Of a DNA stretch of 64,000 nucleotides, positions 35,138 through 43,017 are shown piece after piece. Within the stretch, counting starts at the first letter, position 1. Each line of letters starts with the position of its first letter. The notes beneath the pieces are model-generated. The model was not told the origin of the DNA, did not search any database, and saw only the letters and a program-made list of their open reading frames with translations. The position numbers and the translations under genes were made by a program. Origin of the DNA: Acidobacteriota bacterium (GTDB lineage: Bacteria; Acidobacteriota; UBA6911; RPQK01; DATIPO01); contig DATIPQ010000040.1 in NCBI GenBank assembly GCA_035471785.1, positions 16,234-80,233 of the forward strand. Reading direction: 5' to 3'.

Positions 35138-36446
35138 CGTTTATGAAAGGGCAATCTCGATTTCCAGACGGGAACTTGAAGACAATTCCTTTTCCCTCGC
35201 CTTCTTGAAATCGAAGGTAGAGCGCGCCTGCGGGGCAAACGAGTTCCCTCTCCGTCTAGCTCTGCTCCAGAGAAAGCAGGAGGAATTCTCCGCGGAGATC
35301 GCAATCTGTCGCGACCTTTGTGGGCAAGGCGAAGACTCGACGCCAAGTATCTTTGAGTATCGGAGCAGGACCTGTCGAGGCGGCGAAAGAACGAATATCG
35401 TTCTAATCGTCCCGACGGGGGTGGGGGCCGCTATCGGCGGGCACGCAGGTGATGCGGGCCCGGTCGCAAAACTTCTTGGAGGGGTATGCGACCGTCTGAT
35501 TACGCATCCGAATGTCGTGAACGGATCAGACATAAATGAACTTCCGTCAAATGGTCTCTATGTTGAAGGAAGCACGCTGACTAAGTTGCTTATGGGAACG
35601 GCTAAGCTCATACCTACCGCCCGAAATCGCTTAGTGGTCATCATCGGTTCAACCAGGGACGAGTCTCTTCGTGCTTTGACTGTCAATACCGTCAACGCGG
35701 CTAGGAGCTGCTACGGTGCGGAAATCGTGGGCATTTACAGCTTTCCAGAACTGAGGATCGTCGCAGAAAAGACTGACAGCGGCCGCGCCAGCGGGACAGT
35801 CCGTGGATTGTCGCCGTTGATCTCCCATCTGGCGCAGCACCGTGATCTGTTCGATGCCGTTGCGATAGCCTCGCCTGTAGAAGTAAGCGGTAAAATCTAT
35901 AAGGAGTATTTTCAAAGCCGCGGTGAGGTGGTTAACCCCTGGGGGGGTGCCGAGGCTCTCCTTACTCACGCCATATCCTTGATCCATAACCTACCCACTG
36001 CCCATGCGCCTATCGAATGGTCGCCTGAGCTTGCAGAGACGGATTTTGGAGTTGTCGATGAGAGAATGGCCGCAGAAGTGATTTCTTCCTCCTATCTTCA
36101 GTGTGTGCTCAAAGGACTTGTGCGTTCACCGGGACTTGTCACTAGCAGTGTAGATGCGGGTTCTGTAGAGAGTCTTACGGCGGAGGACATAACCGCAATC
36201 GTCGTTCCGGCGGGCTGTCTAGGATTGGCTACCTTGGCGGCCCTTTACCAAGGGATAAGAGTGATCGTTGTCCGGGAGAATACTTCGCTCATGCGAAACA
36301 CTCTGGATCTGTTGCCCTGGGGAAGGGGTCAGATGATTGAAGTCGAGAACTACTGGGATGCAGCTGGGGTAATAGCGGCCCTACGGGCTGGCGTAGACCC
36401 ATATTCCGTTCGAAGACCCCTGCAACAGACTCCGATATGCGTCTGA
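35094..36446 (+). CDS. DUF3326 family protein
   Basis: A 450-aa protein whose central sequence NIVLIVPTGVGAAIGGHAGDAGPVAKLL followed by DRLITHPNVVNG and YVEGSTL identifies DUF3326. The C-terminal part (QCVLKGLVRSPG, AIVVPAGCLG, VIVVRENTSLMR) also fits. The fold and reaction are unknown to me; the Gly-rich loop suggests a nucleotide or cofactor site. The ATG at 35094 overlaps the decarboxylase by 44 bp, so the two proteins are very likely co-translated and act in one pathway. Confidence 0.8.
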   Translation: MTTGSADTSTLHQVDVYERAISISRRELEDNSFSLAFLKSKVERACGANEFPLRLALLQRKQEEFSAEIAICRDLCGQGEDSTPSIFEYRSRTCRGGERTNIVLIVPTGVGAAIGGHAGDAGPVAKLLGGVCDRLITHPNVVNGSDINELPSNGLYVEGSTLTKLLMGTAKLIPTARNRLVVIIGSTRDESLRALTVNTVNAARSCYGAEIVGIYSFPELRIVAEKTDSGRASGTVRGLSPLISHLAQHRDLFDAVAIASPVEVSGKIYKEYFQSRGEVVNPWGGAEALLTHAISLIHNLPTAHAPIEWSPELAETDFGVVDERMAAEVISSSYLQCVLKGLVRSPGLVTSSVDAGSVESLTAEDITAIVVPAGCLGLATLAALYQGIRVIVVRENTSLMRNTLDLLPWGRGQMIEVENYWDAAGVIAALRAGVDPYSVRRPLQQTPICV

Positions 36447-36478
36447 GGAGCGTTTGGAGAAGAAAGTGACAAACTGGC

Positions 36479-39211
36479 TCAATCGTGACGGAGGGCCGTT
36501 ACGGGGTTGATGCGGGCGGCGCGTTTGGCGGGCAGGTAACAGGCTAACAGGGCTCCCAGGGCCGGGAGGAGCGTCACGGCGAGGAAGGTTAAGGGGTCTA
36601 AGGGGGTTACGCCGTAGAGCAGGCTTGTGAGGAGGCGGGTGGAGGCCAGGGACAGCAGCAAGCCCAGGGCGATGCCGGTCAGGGTCAGGCGCAGGCCGGC
36701 CGAGAGCATCATGGTCATGATCTGGCGGCGGGTGGCTCCCAGAGCGGCGCGGATGCCGACTTCCTGCGTCCGCTGGCCGACGTGGTAGGAGAGGACACCG
36801 AAAATCCCCAGCAGGGCCAGAACAAGGGCCACCACTCCGAAAGCGCCGATGAGAATGAGGGCGAAGCGGTCGCGGGAGACGGAGTCGGCGACCAGGTCTT
36901 TCAAGGGAATCACGCCGTAGGCCGGCTGCATGGGATCGACGTCCAGGACGGCCTGGCGCAAGTCGGCAACCAGCGCCTGGGGGTCCACTGCGGTGCGGAC
37001 GGCCATGTTCATCATCAGGTAAGAGCGCTGGGCGTGAGGCAGATAGACTTCGGGCCGCGGCTGGGAGCGGATGCCGTAAAAGCGCAGATCGTTGACCACC
37101 CCGACCACCCGATAGGGATAGGTGCCCGCCGTGCTGTAGTCGATGACCAGGTTCTGGTCCACGGGGTTTCGTCCCGCAAAGGCTTGGCGGGCCAGGCTCT
37201 CGTTGATGACAACTACGCGGGGCGCGTCAGGGGCGTCGGATGGCTCGAAGGTGCGTCCCCGCAGCAGCGAGATGCCCATGGTCTGGAAGTATCCGGGAGT
37301 GGCCATGCGCACGTCGGCGCGGCTCGATCCTGCCGCGGAAGGCGTCTCCCCCTCGGCCCACACGGGACGGTCGAAGTCGGGTCCGATGGGACTCAGCGGC
37401 AGGGCCGTCACCGCTCCCACCGACTCCACGCCGGGGACGCTAGCCAGCTTTTCGGTCAGGCGCGCGTAATAGGCGCGCGACTTGGCTCCGCTGTCGTATT
37501 CGTGGTTGTCGAGGGTGATGGGCAGCACCGCCACCCGGTCGGGACGGAAGCCGACGTCCACCTGCATGAGGTGGACGAAGCTGCGCACCAGCAGTCCGGC
37601 GCAGGCCAGCAGCACAACCGCCAGGGCGATCTCGCAGGCCACCAGGCTCTTGCGCAAACGCTCCCAGCGCAGCGTGCCGCCCAGGGTGCGTCCGCCGCTC
37701 TCGGCGATGGCGGCTGAAAGGTCGTCCTTGAGTCCCGAGGCCAGCGGCACCAATGCGAAGAAGATGCCGGCGGCGAAGGTGAGCAGGGCGGCATAGCCCA
37801 GGACGCGCAGGTTCAGTTCGACCTCGTGCAGCCGGGGGAGGGCGTCGGCCGGCAGGACTCCGCCCATGTTGAGCGCGGCAAAGGCGACCGGGACGGCCAG
37901 AGCCCCTCCCAGCAGCGCCAGCAACAGGCTCTCAGCCAGAAACTGCCGCGCCAGCCGCAGGCGGGACGCCCCCAGTGCCAGGCGCAGCCCGATCTCCCGG
38001 CGCCGTTTGCCCAGCCGCACAAGCTGCAACCCGGCGACGTTGACGCAGGCGATCAGAAGCACCAAAGCCACCGCCCCCAGCAGGATCAGGAGGGTGGCCC
38101 GCGAGTCTCCTACCCGGTCCTCATGCAGCGGCTGCAAGGAGAGTCCCCAGCCACTGTTGGACTCCGGGTAGTCCTCAGCCATGGCGGCGGCCACGGCGTT
38201 CATGTGGGATTGGGCTTCCCCCAGCGAAACGTCCTCTTTGAGGCGCGCCACGGCGCTGAGATAGCGCTGGTCGTGAGTGCTCTTCCCCACGAAGCTCCAG
38301 GGAACCCACAGTTCGATGCCGGGCGAAGGCATGTCGAAGTCGGCCGGCATAACGCCGATCACCCGCCAGCGCTGCCGGTCGAGGACGATGCTCTTTTCAA
38401 GTATCGCCCCGTCCGACCCGAAGCGGTCGCGCCAGGACCGGTAGCTGAGGACGGCCACGGGGTCAGTCCCGACATGAGAGTTGGCGCTGTTGAAGACGGC
38501 CCGCGCCGTCTCCTCGGGCGTGAAAGTGCGCCCCTTGAAAGGACTCACCCCCAGCACCGGGAAGAAGTCGCGCGACACCTGAGCCACGTTGACCACCTCG
38601 GCGGCCTGCTCGCCGGCCAGCGTCCGCCCCGCTACGTACCAGGCCCCGATCCCTTCCAGGACGGTGTTGCGGCGGCGCCAGTCCACCACGTCGCCGGTGG
38701 AGACTCCCGCCTCTTCAATCGATTTCTTAGGATGAGTGCTGTAAAGACGCACCAGTTCTTGGGAATCCGGGTAGGGCAGCGGGCTCAGCAGCACCGCGTC
38801 CACCATGCTGAAGATGGCCGTGTTGGCACCTACGGCCAGGGCCAGCGTCAACACCACTACGGCCGAGAAGAGAGGACTCTTTCGGACCGTCCTCAGCGAC
38901 AGCTTCACGTCGTTTCCCAATCCTGACAGCATCATCGTTCTCCAGTGATTCCACCCAGGCATCCAGCGCGAGAGCCGACCGCCGCGCGCCCAGGCTTCGG
39001 CCTCTTCGATCTCTTCAATCAGCTCTTTCCAGTCGGGGACCTGAGCCTTGGCCGCGGCCTGCGCCCGGCGCTGACCGGCTCCGCCCCGCAGCGCTTCCCG
39101 CTCGCAGTCCGCCAGCATCTGGGCCAGGTCCTCCACCACCTGTTCCTTGCGGGCGGAGTCCCAGTCCGCTCCGCTCAGGCGCCCGGCCACGAATCGCTTC
39201 CAATCACGCAT
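36479..39211 (-). CDS. ADOP-type FtsX/MacB permease behind padR
   Basis: A 910-aa inner-membrane protein. A helical prefix (about 1-75, VEDLAQMLADCERE...KELIEEIEEAEAW) precedes the first membrane helix (LFSAVVVLTLALAVGANTAIFSMVDAV). A MacB-like periplasmic domain, FtsX core 1 (GLRLALGASRLRLARQFLAE), a second periplasmic domain and core 2 (GIRAALGATRRQIMTMMLSAG) follow. ATG 39211 overlaps the padR stop by eight bases, with GGGAG just upstream, so the pair is coupled. No ATPase is near. ADOP transport substrates are unknown. Confidence 0.92.
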   Translation of the reverse strand: MRDWKRFVAGRLSGADWDSARKEQVVEDLAQMLADCEREALRGGAGQRRAQAAAKAQVPDWKELIEEIEEAEAWARGGRLSRWMPGWNHWRTMMLSGLGNDVKLSLRTVRKSPLFSAVVVLTLALAVGANTAIFSMVDAVLLSPLPYPDSQELVRLYSTHPKKSIEEAGVSTGDVVDWRRRNTVLEGIGAWYVAGRTLAGEQAAEVVNVAQVSRDFFPVLGVSPFKGRTFTPEETARAVFNSANSHVGTDPVAVLSYRSWRDRFGSDGAILEKSIVLDRQRWRVIGVMPADFDMPSPGIELWVPWSFVGKSTHDQRYLSAVARLKEDVSLGEAQSHMNAVAAAMAEDYPESNSGWGLSLQPLHEDRVGDSRATLLILLGAVALVLLIACVNVAGLQLVRLGKRRREIGLRLALGASRLRLARQFLAESLLLALLGGALAVPVAFAALNMGGVLPADALPRLHEVELNLRVLGYAALLTFAAGIFFALVPLASGLKDDLSAAIAESGGRTLGGTLRWERLRKSLVACEIALAVVLLACAGLLVRSFVHLMQVDVGFRPDRVAVLPITLDNHEYDSGAKSRAYYARLTEKLASVPGVESVGAVTALPLSPIGPDFDRPVWAEGETPSAAGSSRADVRMATPGYFQTMGISLLRGRTFEPSDAPDAPRVVVINESLARQAFAGRNPVDQNLVIDYSTAGTYPYRVVGVVNDLRFYGIRSQPRPEVYLPHAQRSYLMMNMAVRTAVDPQALVADLRQAVLDVDPMQPAYGVIPLKDLVADSVSRDRFALILIGAFGVVALVLALLGIFGVLSYHVGQRTQEVGIRAALGATRRQIMTMMLSAGLRLTLTGIALGLLLSLASTRLLTSLLYGVTPLDPLTFLAVTLLPALGALLACYLPAKRAARINPVTALRHD

Positions 39212-39539
39212 CTCCCGTCCTCGCCACCCGTCCAATGGCGGAAACCAGGTCCTCCCACTGTCCTCTTTGCGACTTCAAGGCCCGGCGTCCCTTGGGGGTG
39301 ATCTCATAGACCTTCTTGCGGCGGGCGCCTTTTTCTTCCCTCCAGGCGCCCTTGATCAGTCCCCGTTTCTCCAGCCGATAGAGGATGGGATAGACCGATC
39401 CGATGTGAAAGCTCAGCTTGCCCCGCGAGCGCTCCTCCATCAGCTTGAGCATCTCGTAGCCATGCCGCGCCCGGTCTTCGACCAGCGCCAGAATCATCAT
39501 CTCGGTGCTTCCCCGCTTCAACTCCCGTTCAATCGTCAT
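39204..39539 (-). CDS. PadR-family transcriptional regulator
   Basis: A 111-aa winged-helix regulator: an N-terminal wHTH (LALVEDRARHGYEMLKLMEE), the wing segment GSVYPILYRLEKRGLI and a short C-terminal dimer helix. It overlaps the following ADOP gene. Its own promoter contains an 8-bp inverted repeat, so autoregulation is likely. In acidobacteria, padR-ADOP pairs are common; the ligand is unknown. Confidence 0.92.
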   Translation of the reverse strand: MTIERELKRGSTEMMILALVEDRARHGYEMLKLMEERSRGKLSFHIGSVYPILYRLEKRGLIKGAWREEKGARRKKVYEITPKGRRALKSQRGQWEDLVSAIGRVARTGDA

Positions 39540-39546
39540 GCCGCAC

Positions 39547-39575
39547 AATATACGTCAAGAACGTATATGAAGCAA
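39547..39575 (-). promoter_or_regulatory. padR promoter with inverted-repeat operator
   Basis: On the minus strand TTGCTT (39570-39575), 17-bp spacer, TATATT (39547-39552), then seven bases to ATG 39539. The perfect repeat ATATACGT-N5-ACGTATAT (39548-39568) fills the spacer and overlaps the -10, the expected place for PadR autorepression. Confidence 0.7.
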
Positions 39576-39708
39576 GTCCGCAGTCGCACCCCATGAGCTG
39601 GCGCGGCTGCTTGCAGGAGCGGGGCGTCACCCAGCCTTTCAAGCAGGCCCGCCGCGAGATAGCGCCATTGGATGGTTTAATCTGACAGCCTGCGCGAAAA
39701 AGCAAGAA

Positions 39709-39737
39709 AGCCCCGGCAAGAGGGACTCGCCGGGGCT
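39709..39737 (-). terminator. Rho-independent terminator of the DUF5666 gene
   Basis: AGCCCCGGC (39709-39717) and GCCGGGGCT (39729-39737) form a 9-bp GC-rich stem. On the minus strand it is followed by the T-rich stretch TTTCTTGCTTTTT. It lies 23 bp after the stop of the gene ending at 39761. Confidence 0.8.
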
Positions 39738-39760
39738 CTGGGTTTGGAGCTTGGGCTTCT

Positions 39761-41416
39761 TCAGTCGCCGCTTTTCTCGACTTGGACGTCGAGATCCTGG
39801 TGGCGACCGCCGACCCCGATGGGCAGGGCGGCGCGGAGCTTGGTCTTGCCCGTCTGCTCACCCGTCATAAAGGTGACCTCGGCGGACTGGGTCCCTTCAA
39901 GGATCACGACCGAGCCGGGGACGCCCTGCAGCAGCGGACGGCCCACCTGGTTGAGCGTCACCTCGATGTCGGATGGGGCGGGGCGGTCGATGAAGATTTC
40001 GACCGTGACTTCCTTGCCGGTGCCGGCTTCGACTTCATCGGGACTCCACTGCAATTGCAATTTTTCCATCTGGGGCGGACGCAGGTCGATGTCGAGATCG
40101 GCGCCCTCACCATCGGGAAGCTCGGCGGTCAGCGTGGCGGTGACCTGGGTGGAGAGAAACTCCAGGCGTACCGTTTGGGTGCGGCTGCCGGCGGGAAAGA
40201 CCACCTCAGCGGGGAAGTTGATCAGGTCCATGTCGCCTTCGGAGATGAAGAGCATGGCCGTCGTCTCTTCCTGGGCGGGAACGGCCAGGCGCAGACGGAC
40301 GTCGCGGATCAGGTCGGGAGCGGCGCGGATGACCCGCGGATTCCAGCGGATAGCCTGGGGCCCTTCGTCTTCCTGCTCTCCGACCTCGACTTCGACGCAG
40401 CCTTCGAAACCCTCTGTCACAACATCGATCTTGGTTTCCCCCTCCTGGTCGAGGGCCGTCACGTCGAAGCATGCGGTCAGCATTCCGGCAGGAATGGTGA
40501 GCATGTTGGTGGAAACGGTGGCCAGCGATGGGTCTTGCGAGGCGATCTCGAAGACCGTGTCGCCGTCGCGTGCATTGCGCAGGACCACGCAGACCTGGCC
40601 GCTTTCTTGCAGCGCCAGCCTGAGTTTGTCGGGGGCCAGTTCGACGGCTTTCTTGACCAGCACCCGCTCGGCCAAAACGCATAGCTCTTCAGTCAGCGTG
40701 CCGAAGACCTTGACCGAGGCGCCCACGGCGAGTTCCCCGGGGCCTATGATGCGGGTTTCTTCGTCGATCTTGACCAGTGCCGCGGCCTCGCCTGGCAGTT
40801 CCACGAGGAATTGGCCCTCGTCGACGATTTCGGAAACCACGCCTTCCAGGCGGATCCTTGCGAACTTGCCGGGACTCTCGTCGTCGCGGACTTTGACTTC
40901 GTCGGCGACCAGGTCGTCGGCGGTGGCCCGTCCTTCGACCTTGACGAACTGGTCGACCATCAGGTCGGCGAAGATCAGCACCTCTCCGGCGCTGCTCTTG
41001 ATCTCGGCTTCAACCGGTACCAGGATGTCGAATCCCGCCACCGTCATGCGTCCGCTCTCGGGGCCGTCGGGGGTGAGGCTCTGGATGAGGCCTCTCACCT
41101 CGAATTCGGCCTCGTCTTCGGTCACCTCGACCTCGTTGGCCAGGATTCCGCCCTCGACGAAGAGTCCCTCGATCTTGAGGACCATGCCGGCCATGAGCTG
41201 ATCGGGCGTCAGCGGATCGTCGGACTCGTCCTTGATCTCGGTAGCGGCGGTGACGAACACGTCGATATTGAACGACGGCGTCAAGGCCATGGCAAGAACC
41301 GTGGTGCCGCCGTCGGGCGTAACCGACTGCACTTCGGCGATAAATTCAACCTGGGATGCTGGAAAAACCAGACTTGTGAAGAAAAACGAAAGCAAGAAAA
41401 GCACTGATCGCTTCAT
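39761..41416 (-). CDS. Exported DUF5666-type repeat protein
   Basis: A 551-aa secreted protein. The signal peptide is MKRSVLFLLSFFFTSLVFPAS. Three similar OB-like DUF5666 modules follow (about 22-100, 105-175, 180-270), each with a VxxVxPDG...VxVTxxTxI...DLxxGxxVxVxG pattern. The second half (about 300-551) consists of beta-sandwich-like segments (DVRLRLAVPAQEETTAML, VTVEIFIDRPAPSDIEVTLN). ATG 41416 has GAGGAG nearby. A TTGGAC-N17-TACAAT promoter lies upstream. Probable surface or periplasmic protein of unknown role. Confidence 0.82.
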   Translation of the reverse strand: MKRSVLFLLSFFFTSLVFPASQVEFIAEVQSVTPDGGTTVLAMALTPSFNIDVFVTAATEIKDESDDPLTPDQLMAGMVLKIEGLFVEGGILANEVEVTEDEAEFEVRGLIQSLTPDGPESGRMTVAGFDILVPVEAEIKSSAGEVLIFADLMVDQFVKVEGRATADDLVADEVKVRDDESPGKFARIRLEGVVSEIVDEGQFLVELPGEAAALVKIDEETRIIGPGELAVGASVKVFGTLTEELCVLAERVLVKKAVELAPDKLRLALQESGQVCVVLRNARDGDTVFEIASQDPSLATVSTNMLTIPAGMLTACFDVTALDQEGETKIDVVTEGFEGCVEVEVGEQEDEGPQAIRWNPRVIRAAPDLIRDVRLRLAVPAQEETTAMLFISEGDMDLINFPAEVVFPAGSRTQTVRLEFLSTQVTATLTAELPDGEGADLDIDLRPPQMEKLQLQWSPDEVEAGTGKEVTVEIFIDRPAPSDIEVTLNQVGRPLLQGVPGSVVILEGTQSAEVTFMTGEQTGKTKLRAALPIGVGGRHQDLDVQVEKSGD

Positions 41417-41489
41417 CAAATTCTCCTCATCACCCTGGCTCAAGGGTGAAAGTAAGCTCTCAACTCGCCTCAGCGCTTCCTGGCCCCGT

Positions 41490-41518
41490 ATTGTAACGCC
41501 TTCCCCCGTCAAGTCCAA
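41490..41518 (-). promoter_or_regulatory. Promoter of the DUF5666 gene
   Basis: On the minus strand TTGGAC (41513-41518), 17-bp spacer, TACAAT (41490-41495), about 75 bp before ATG 41416. Confidence 0.6.
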
Positions 41519-41624
41519 GTAACCCCCGTCACCGCTCACCCGAATATCGGGCGATTCCAAACGCCAAGCTTAGGGATCGAGAGCGCTCACGACAGGCCGC
41601 GCGCGGCTGTGAAGCGCCATCAGG

Positions 41625-41650
41625 ATCGCCGCAAGGATGCGCCTCCCACC
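41625..41650 (+). repeat. 26-bp dispersed intergenic motif, copy 3
   Basis: Exact match to the copies at 10813-10838 (minus) and 60960-60985 (plus); starts ATCGCCGCAAGG and ends CGCCTCCCACC. Confidence 0.88.
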
Positions 41651-41683
41651 TTCCGAATCCCGGCTCCGGAGCAGCGGCCTTGC

Positions 41684-41712
41684 TTGTTGCGTGGCACGCA
41701 ACAGGCTATAAT
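41684..41712 (+). promoter_or_regulatory. higBA promoter and operator
   Basis: TTGTTG (41684-41689), 17-bp spacer, perfect TATAAT (41707-41712). The spacer contains the perfect repeat TGTTGCGTG-G-CACGCAACA (41685-41703), a likely HigA operator. The GTG start is six bases after the -10, so the mRNA is probably leaderless. Confidence 0.75.
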
Positions 41713-41718
41713 TCCCAA

Positions 41719-41997
41719 GTGATTCAGTCGATCAAGCACAAGGGCCTCCGTCGGTTCTTCGAATCCGGTTCGACTGCAAGTATACAGTCACAGCACCGTA
41801 TGAAGCTGCGGCTTCAATTGGCGGCACTCGATACTGCTGAATCGATTGAAGACATGAACATTCCTGGATTTCGCCTCCATCCTCTCAAGGGAAAACGGCA
41901 GGGATCCTGGGCCATCGACGTCAGCGGAAACTGGCGGCTGACGTTTCGCTTTGAACAAGGACACGTGTTCGACGTGAATTACGAGGACTATCACTAA
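41719..41997 (+). CDS. higB: HigB-type toxin (RelE/ParE superfamily)
   Basis: A 92-aa mRNA interferase-like toxin. VIQSIKHKGLRRFFESG at the N-terminus, the central PGFRLHPLKGKRQGSWAIDVSGNWRLTFRF and the end DVNYEDYH match HigB. The GTG at 41719 is preferred, because homologues start with the IKSFKHKGL-like strand and the promoter occupies the bases before it. Toxin precedes antitoxin and the two genes overlap by one base, as is usual for higBA. Confidence 0.92.
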   Translation: MIQSIKHKGLRRFFESGSTASIQSQHRMKLRLQLAALDTAESIEDMNIPGFRLHPLKGKRQGSWAIDVSGNWRLTFRFEQGHVFDVNYEDYH

Positions 41998-42290
41998 TGC
42001 GCATGCACAATCCTCCCCATCCTGGCGAGTTTATCAAGGGGGTCTATCTTGAGCCTTTTGGCGTGAGCTATCGGCGGGTGGCTCGTTTGCTCGACGTCGC
42101 GCCTTCTACCTTCAGCCGTGTTGTCAGGGGTGATGCGAGTGTCACGCCGGAGATGGCGTTGCGTTTGTCCAAGACGCTGGGCAGGAGTCCCGAGAGTTGG
42201 TTGGCCATGCAGCACAACCACGATCTCTGGCGTGCCAAGAAGCACGTCGATCTGAAAAAGGTCGGCAAGCTTGAGATCGATGCCGCGTGA
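41997..42290 (+). CDS. higA: HigA-type antitoxin
   Basis: A 97-aa antitoxin with an XRE helix-turn-helix (RVARLLDVAPSTFSRVVRGDASVTPEMALRLSKTLG) and the typical NPPHPGEFI start. It should neutralise HigB and repress the promoter through the 9-1-9 operator at 41685-41703. The start overlaps the higB stop by one base; an ATG two codons later is possible. Confidence 0.93.
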   Translation: MRMHNPPHPGEFIKGVYLEPFGVSYRRVARLLDVAPSTFSRVVRGDASVTPEMALRLSKTLGRSPESWLAMQHNHDLWRAKKHVDLKKVGKLEIDAA

Positions 42291-42313
42291 CAAATCTCAC
42301 GCCGTGGCTGACC

Positions 42314-42772
42314 CTAAGATTGCGATTTGCCTTTGAGCAACTTTTTGAGGCGCCTTAGATCAGGGCGATCTTTTTCCTTGCGTCCGGCTGCCTCCTTCAT
42401 CGAGATAAGATCCTCGAGCGAGGCGAACCAGGTGTTGACGCCCATGAGCATTCCCGGAGTCTTGTTTTGCCAGACCTGCTCCCAACGAACTCCGGGGACT
42501 GAGGAGTGGATCTCAACCCGAAGGAGACCTCCGAACGACAGGATATCGCCCTGGATGAATTCTTCGACCTTGAATTCGGGCTCAAAGCCGCCCCATTCAC
42601 GAACGGCTTCGCGAACGCGCCTGGCGTTTTCAAGGGTCGGTTCAATCAAGACGTCGATGTCACGGGTCGTGCGGTAGGGGATGTGCGAGAGAACCGCGAT
42701 CCCGCCGATGACGACGTATTTTGCGCCGCTTTTGTTGAGTGCATCCAGGAAAGCGGCAAAGTCTCTGCTCAT
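42314..42772 (-). CDS. Nucleotidyltransferase-fold protein (DUF6036/AbiEii-like)
   Basis: A 152-aa protein with the motif GGIAVLSHIPYRTTRDIDVLI (GG...RxTxDxD) of minimal nucleotidyltransferases, plus LEDLISMKEAAGRKEKDRPDL near the C-terminus. Such proteins often act in toxin-antitoxin or abortive-infection modules by modifying RNA or protein. It follows higBA on the opposite strand and is preceded by a small overlapping frame that may be its partner. Confidence 0.85.
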   Translation of the reverse strand: MSRDFAAFLDALNKSGAKYVVIGGIAVLSHIPYRTTRDIDVLIEPTLENARRVREAVREWGGFEPEFKVEEFIQGDILSFGGLLRVEIHSSVPGVRWEQVWQNKTPGMLMGVNTWFASLEDLISMKEAAGRKEKDRPDLRRLKKLLKGKSQS

Positions 42773-42932
42773 CGGCTAATCCCTGAGAGATCCAGACGCT
42801 ATAGGCGGCCTCCTGCAAGGCCATCGCGGCAGCCATCCGCTCCTCGGGAGTGGCCGCCAAAGCATCCTCTACTTCTCGCTCTATAGCCATCTCGTCGCCA
42901 GATTCGTCCAACTTGAACCTCTGCTGCAACAT
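42660..42932 (-). CDS. Possible small partner protein overlapping the nucleotidyltransferase gene
   Basis: A 90-aa frame that overlaps the nucleotidyltransferase gene by 113 bp in another frame. Residues 1-55 (EREVEDALAATPEERMAAAMALQEAAYSVW) look like a real helical domain with good codon use; the overlapping C-terminus is basic and less convincing. The start may be 42932 or the ATG at 42890. I do not know a function. Confidence 0.42.
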   Translation of the reverse strand: MLQQRFKLDESGDEMAIEREVEDALAATPEERMAAAMALQEAAYSVWISQGLADEQRLCRFPGCTQQKRRKIRRHRRDRGSLAHPLPHDP

Positions 42933-43017
42933 CGTCCCATTATTCTAGCGCAGCGACGTCTCCAGCGGGGGCGTTTAGTCCGACCCCGTTTCACCTGATG
43001 CATCCCGACCCGGGGCC

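Larger units (their letters stand above)
41417..41718. other. Divergent intergenic region with two promoters and a dispersed repeat
   Basis: This 302-base gap holds the minus-strand promoter of the DUF5666 gene (41490-41518), the exact 26-bp repeat at 41625-41650 and the higBA promoter-operator (41684-41712). I see no further gene. Confidence 0.6.
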
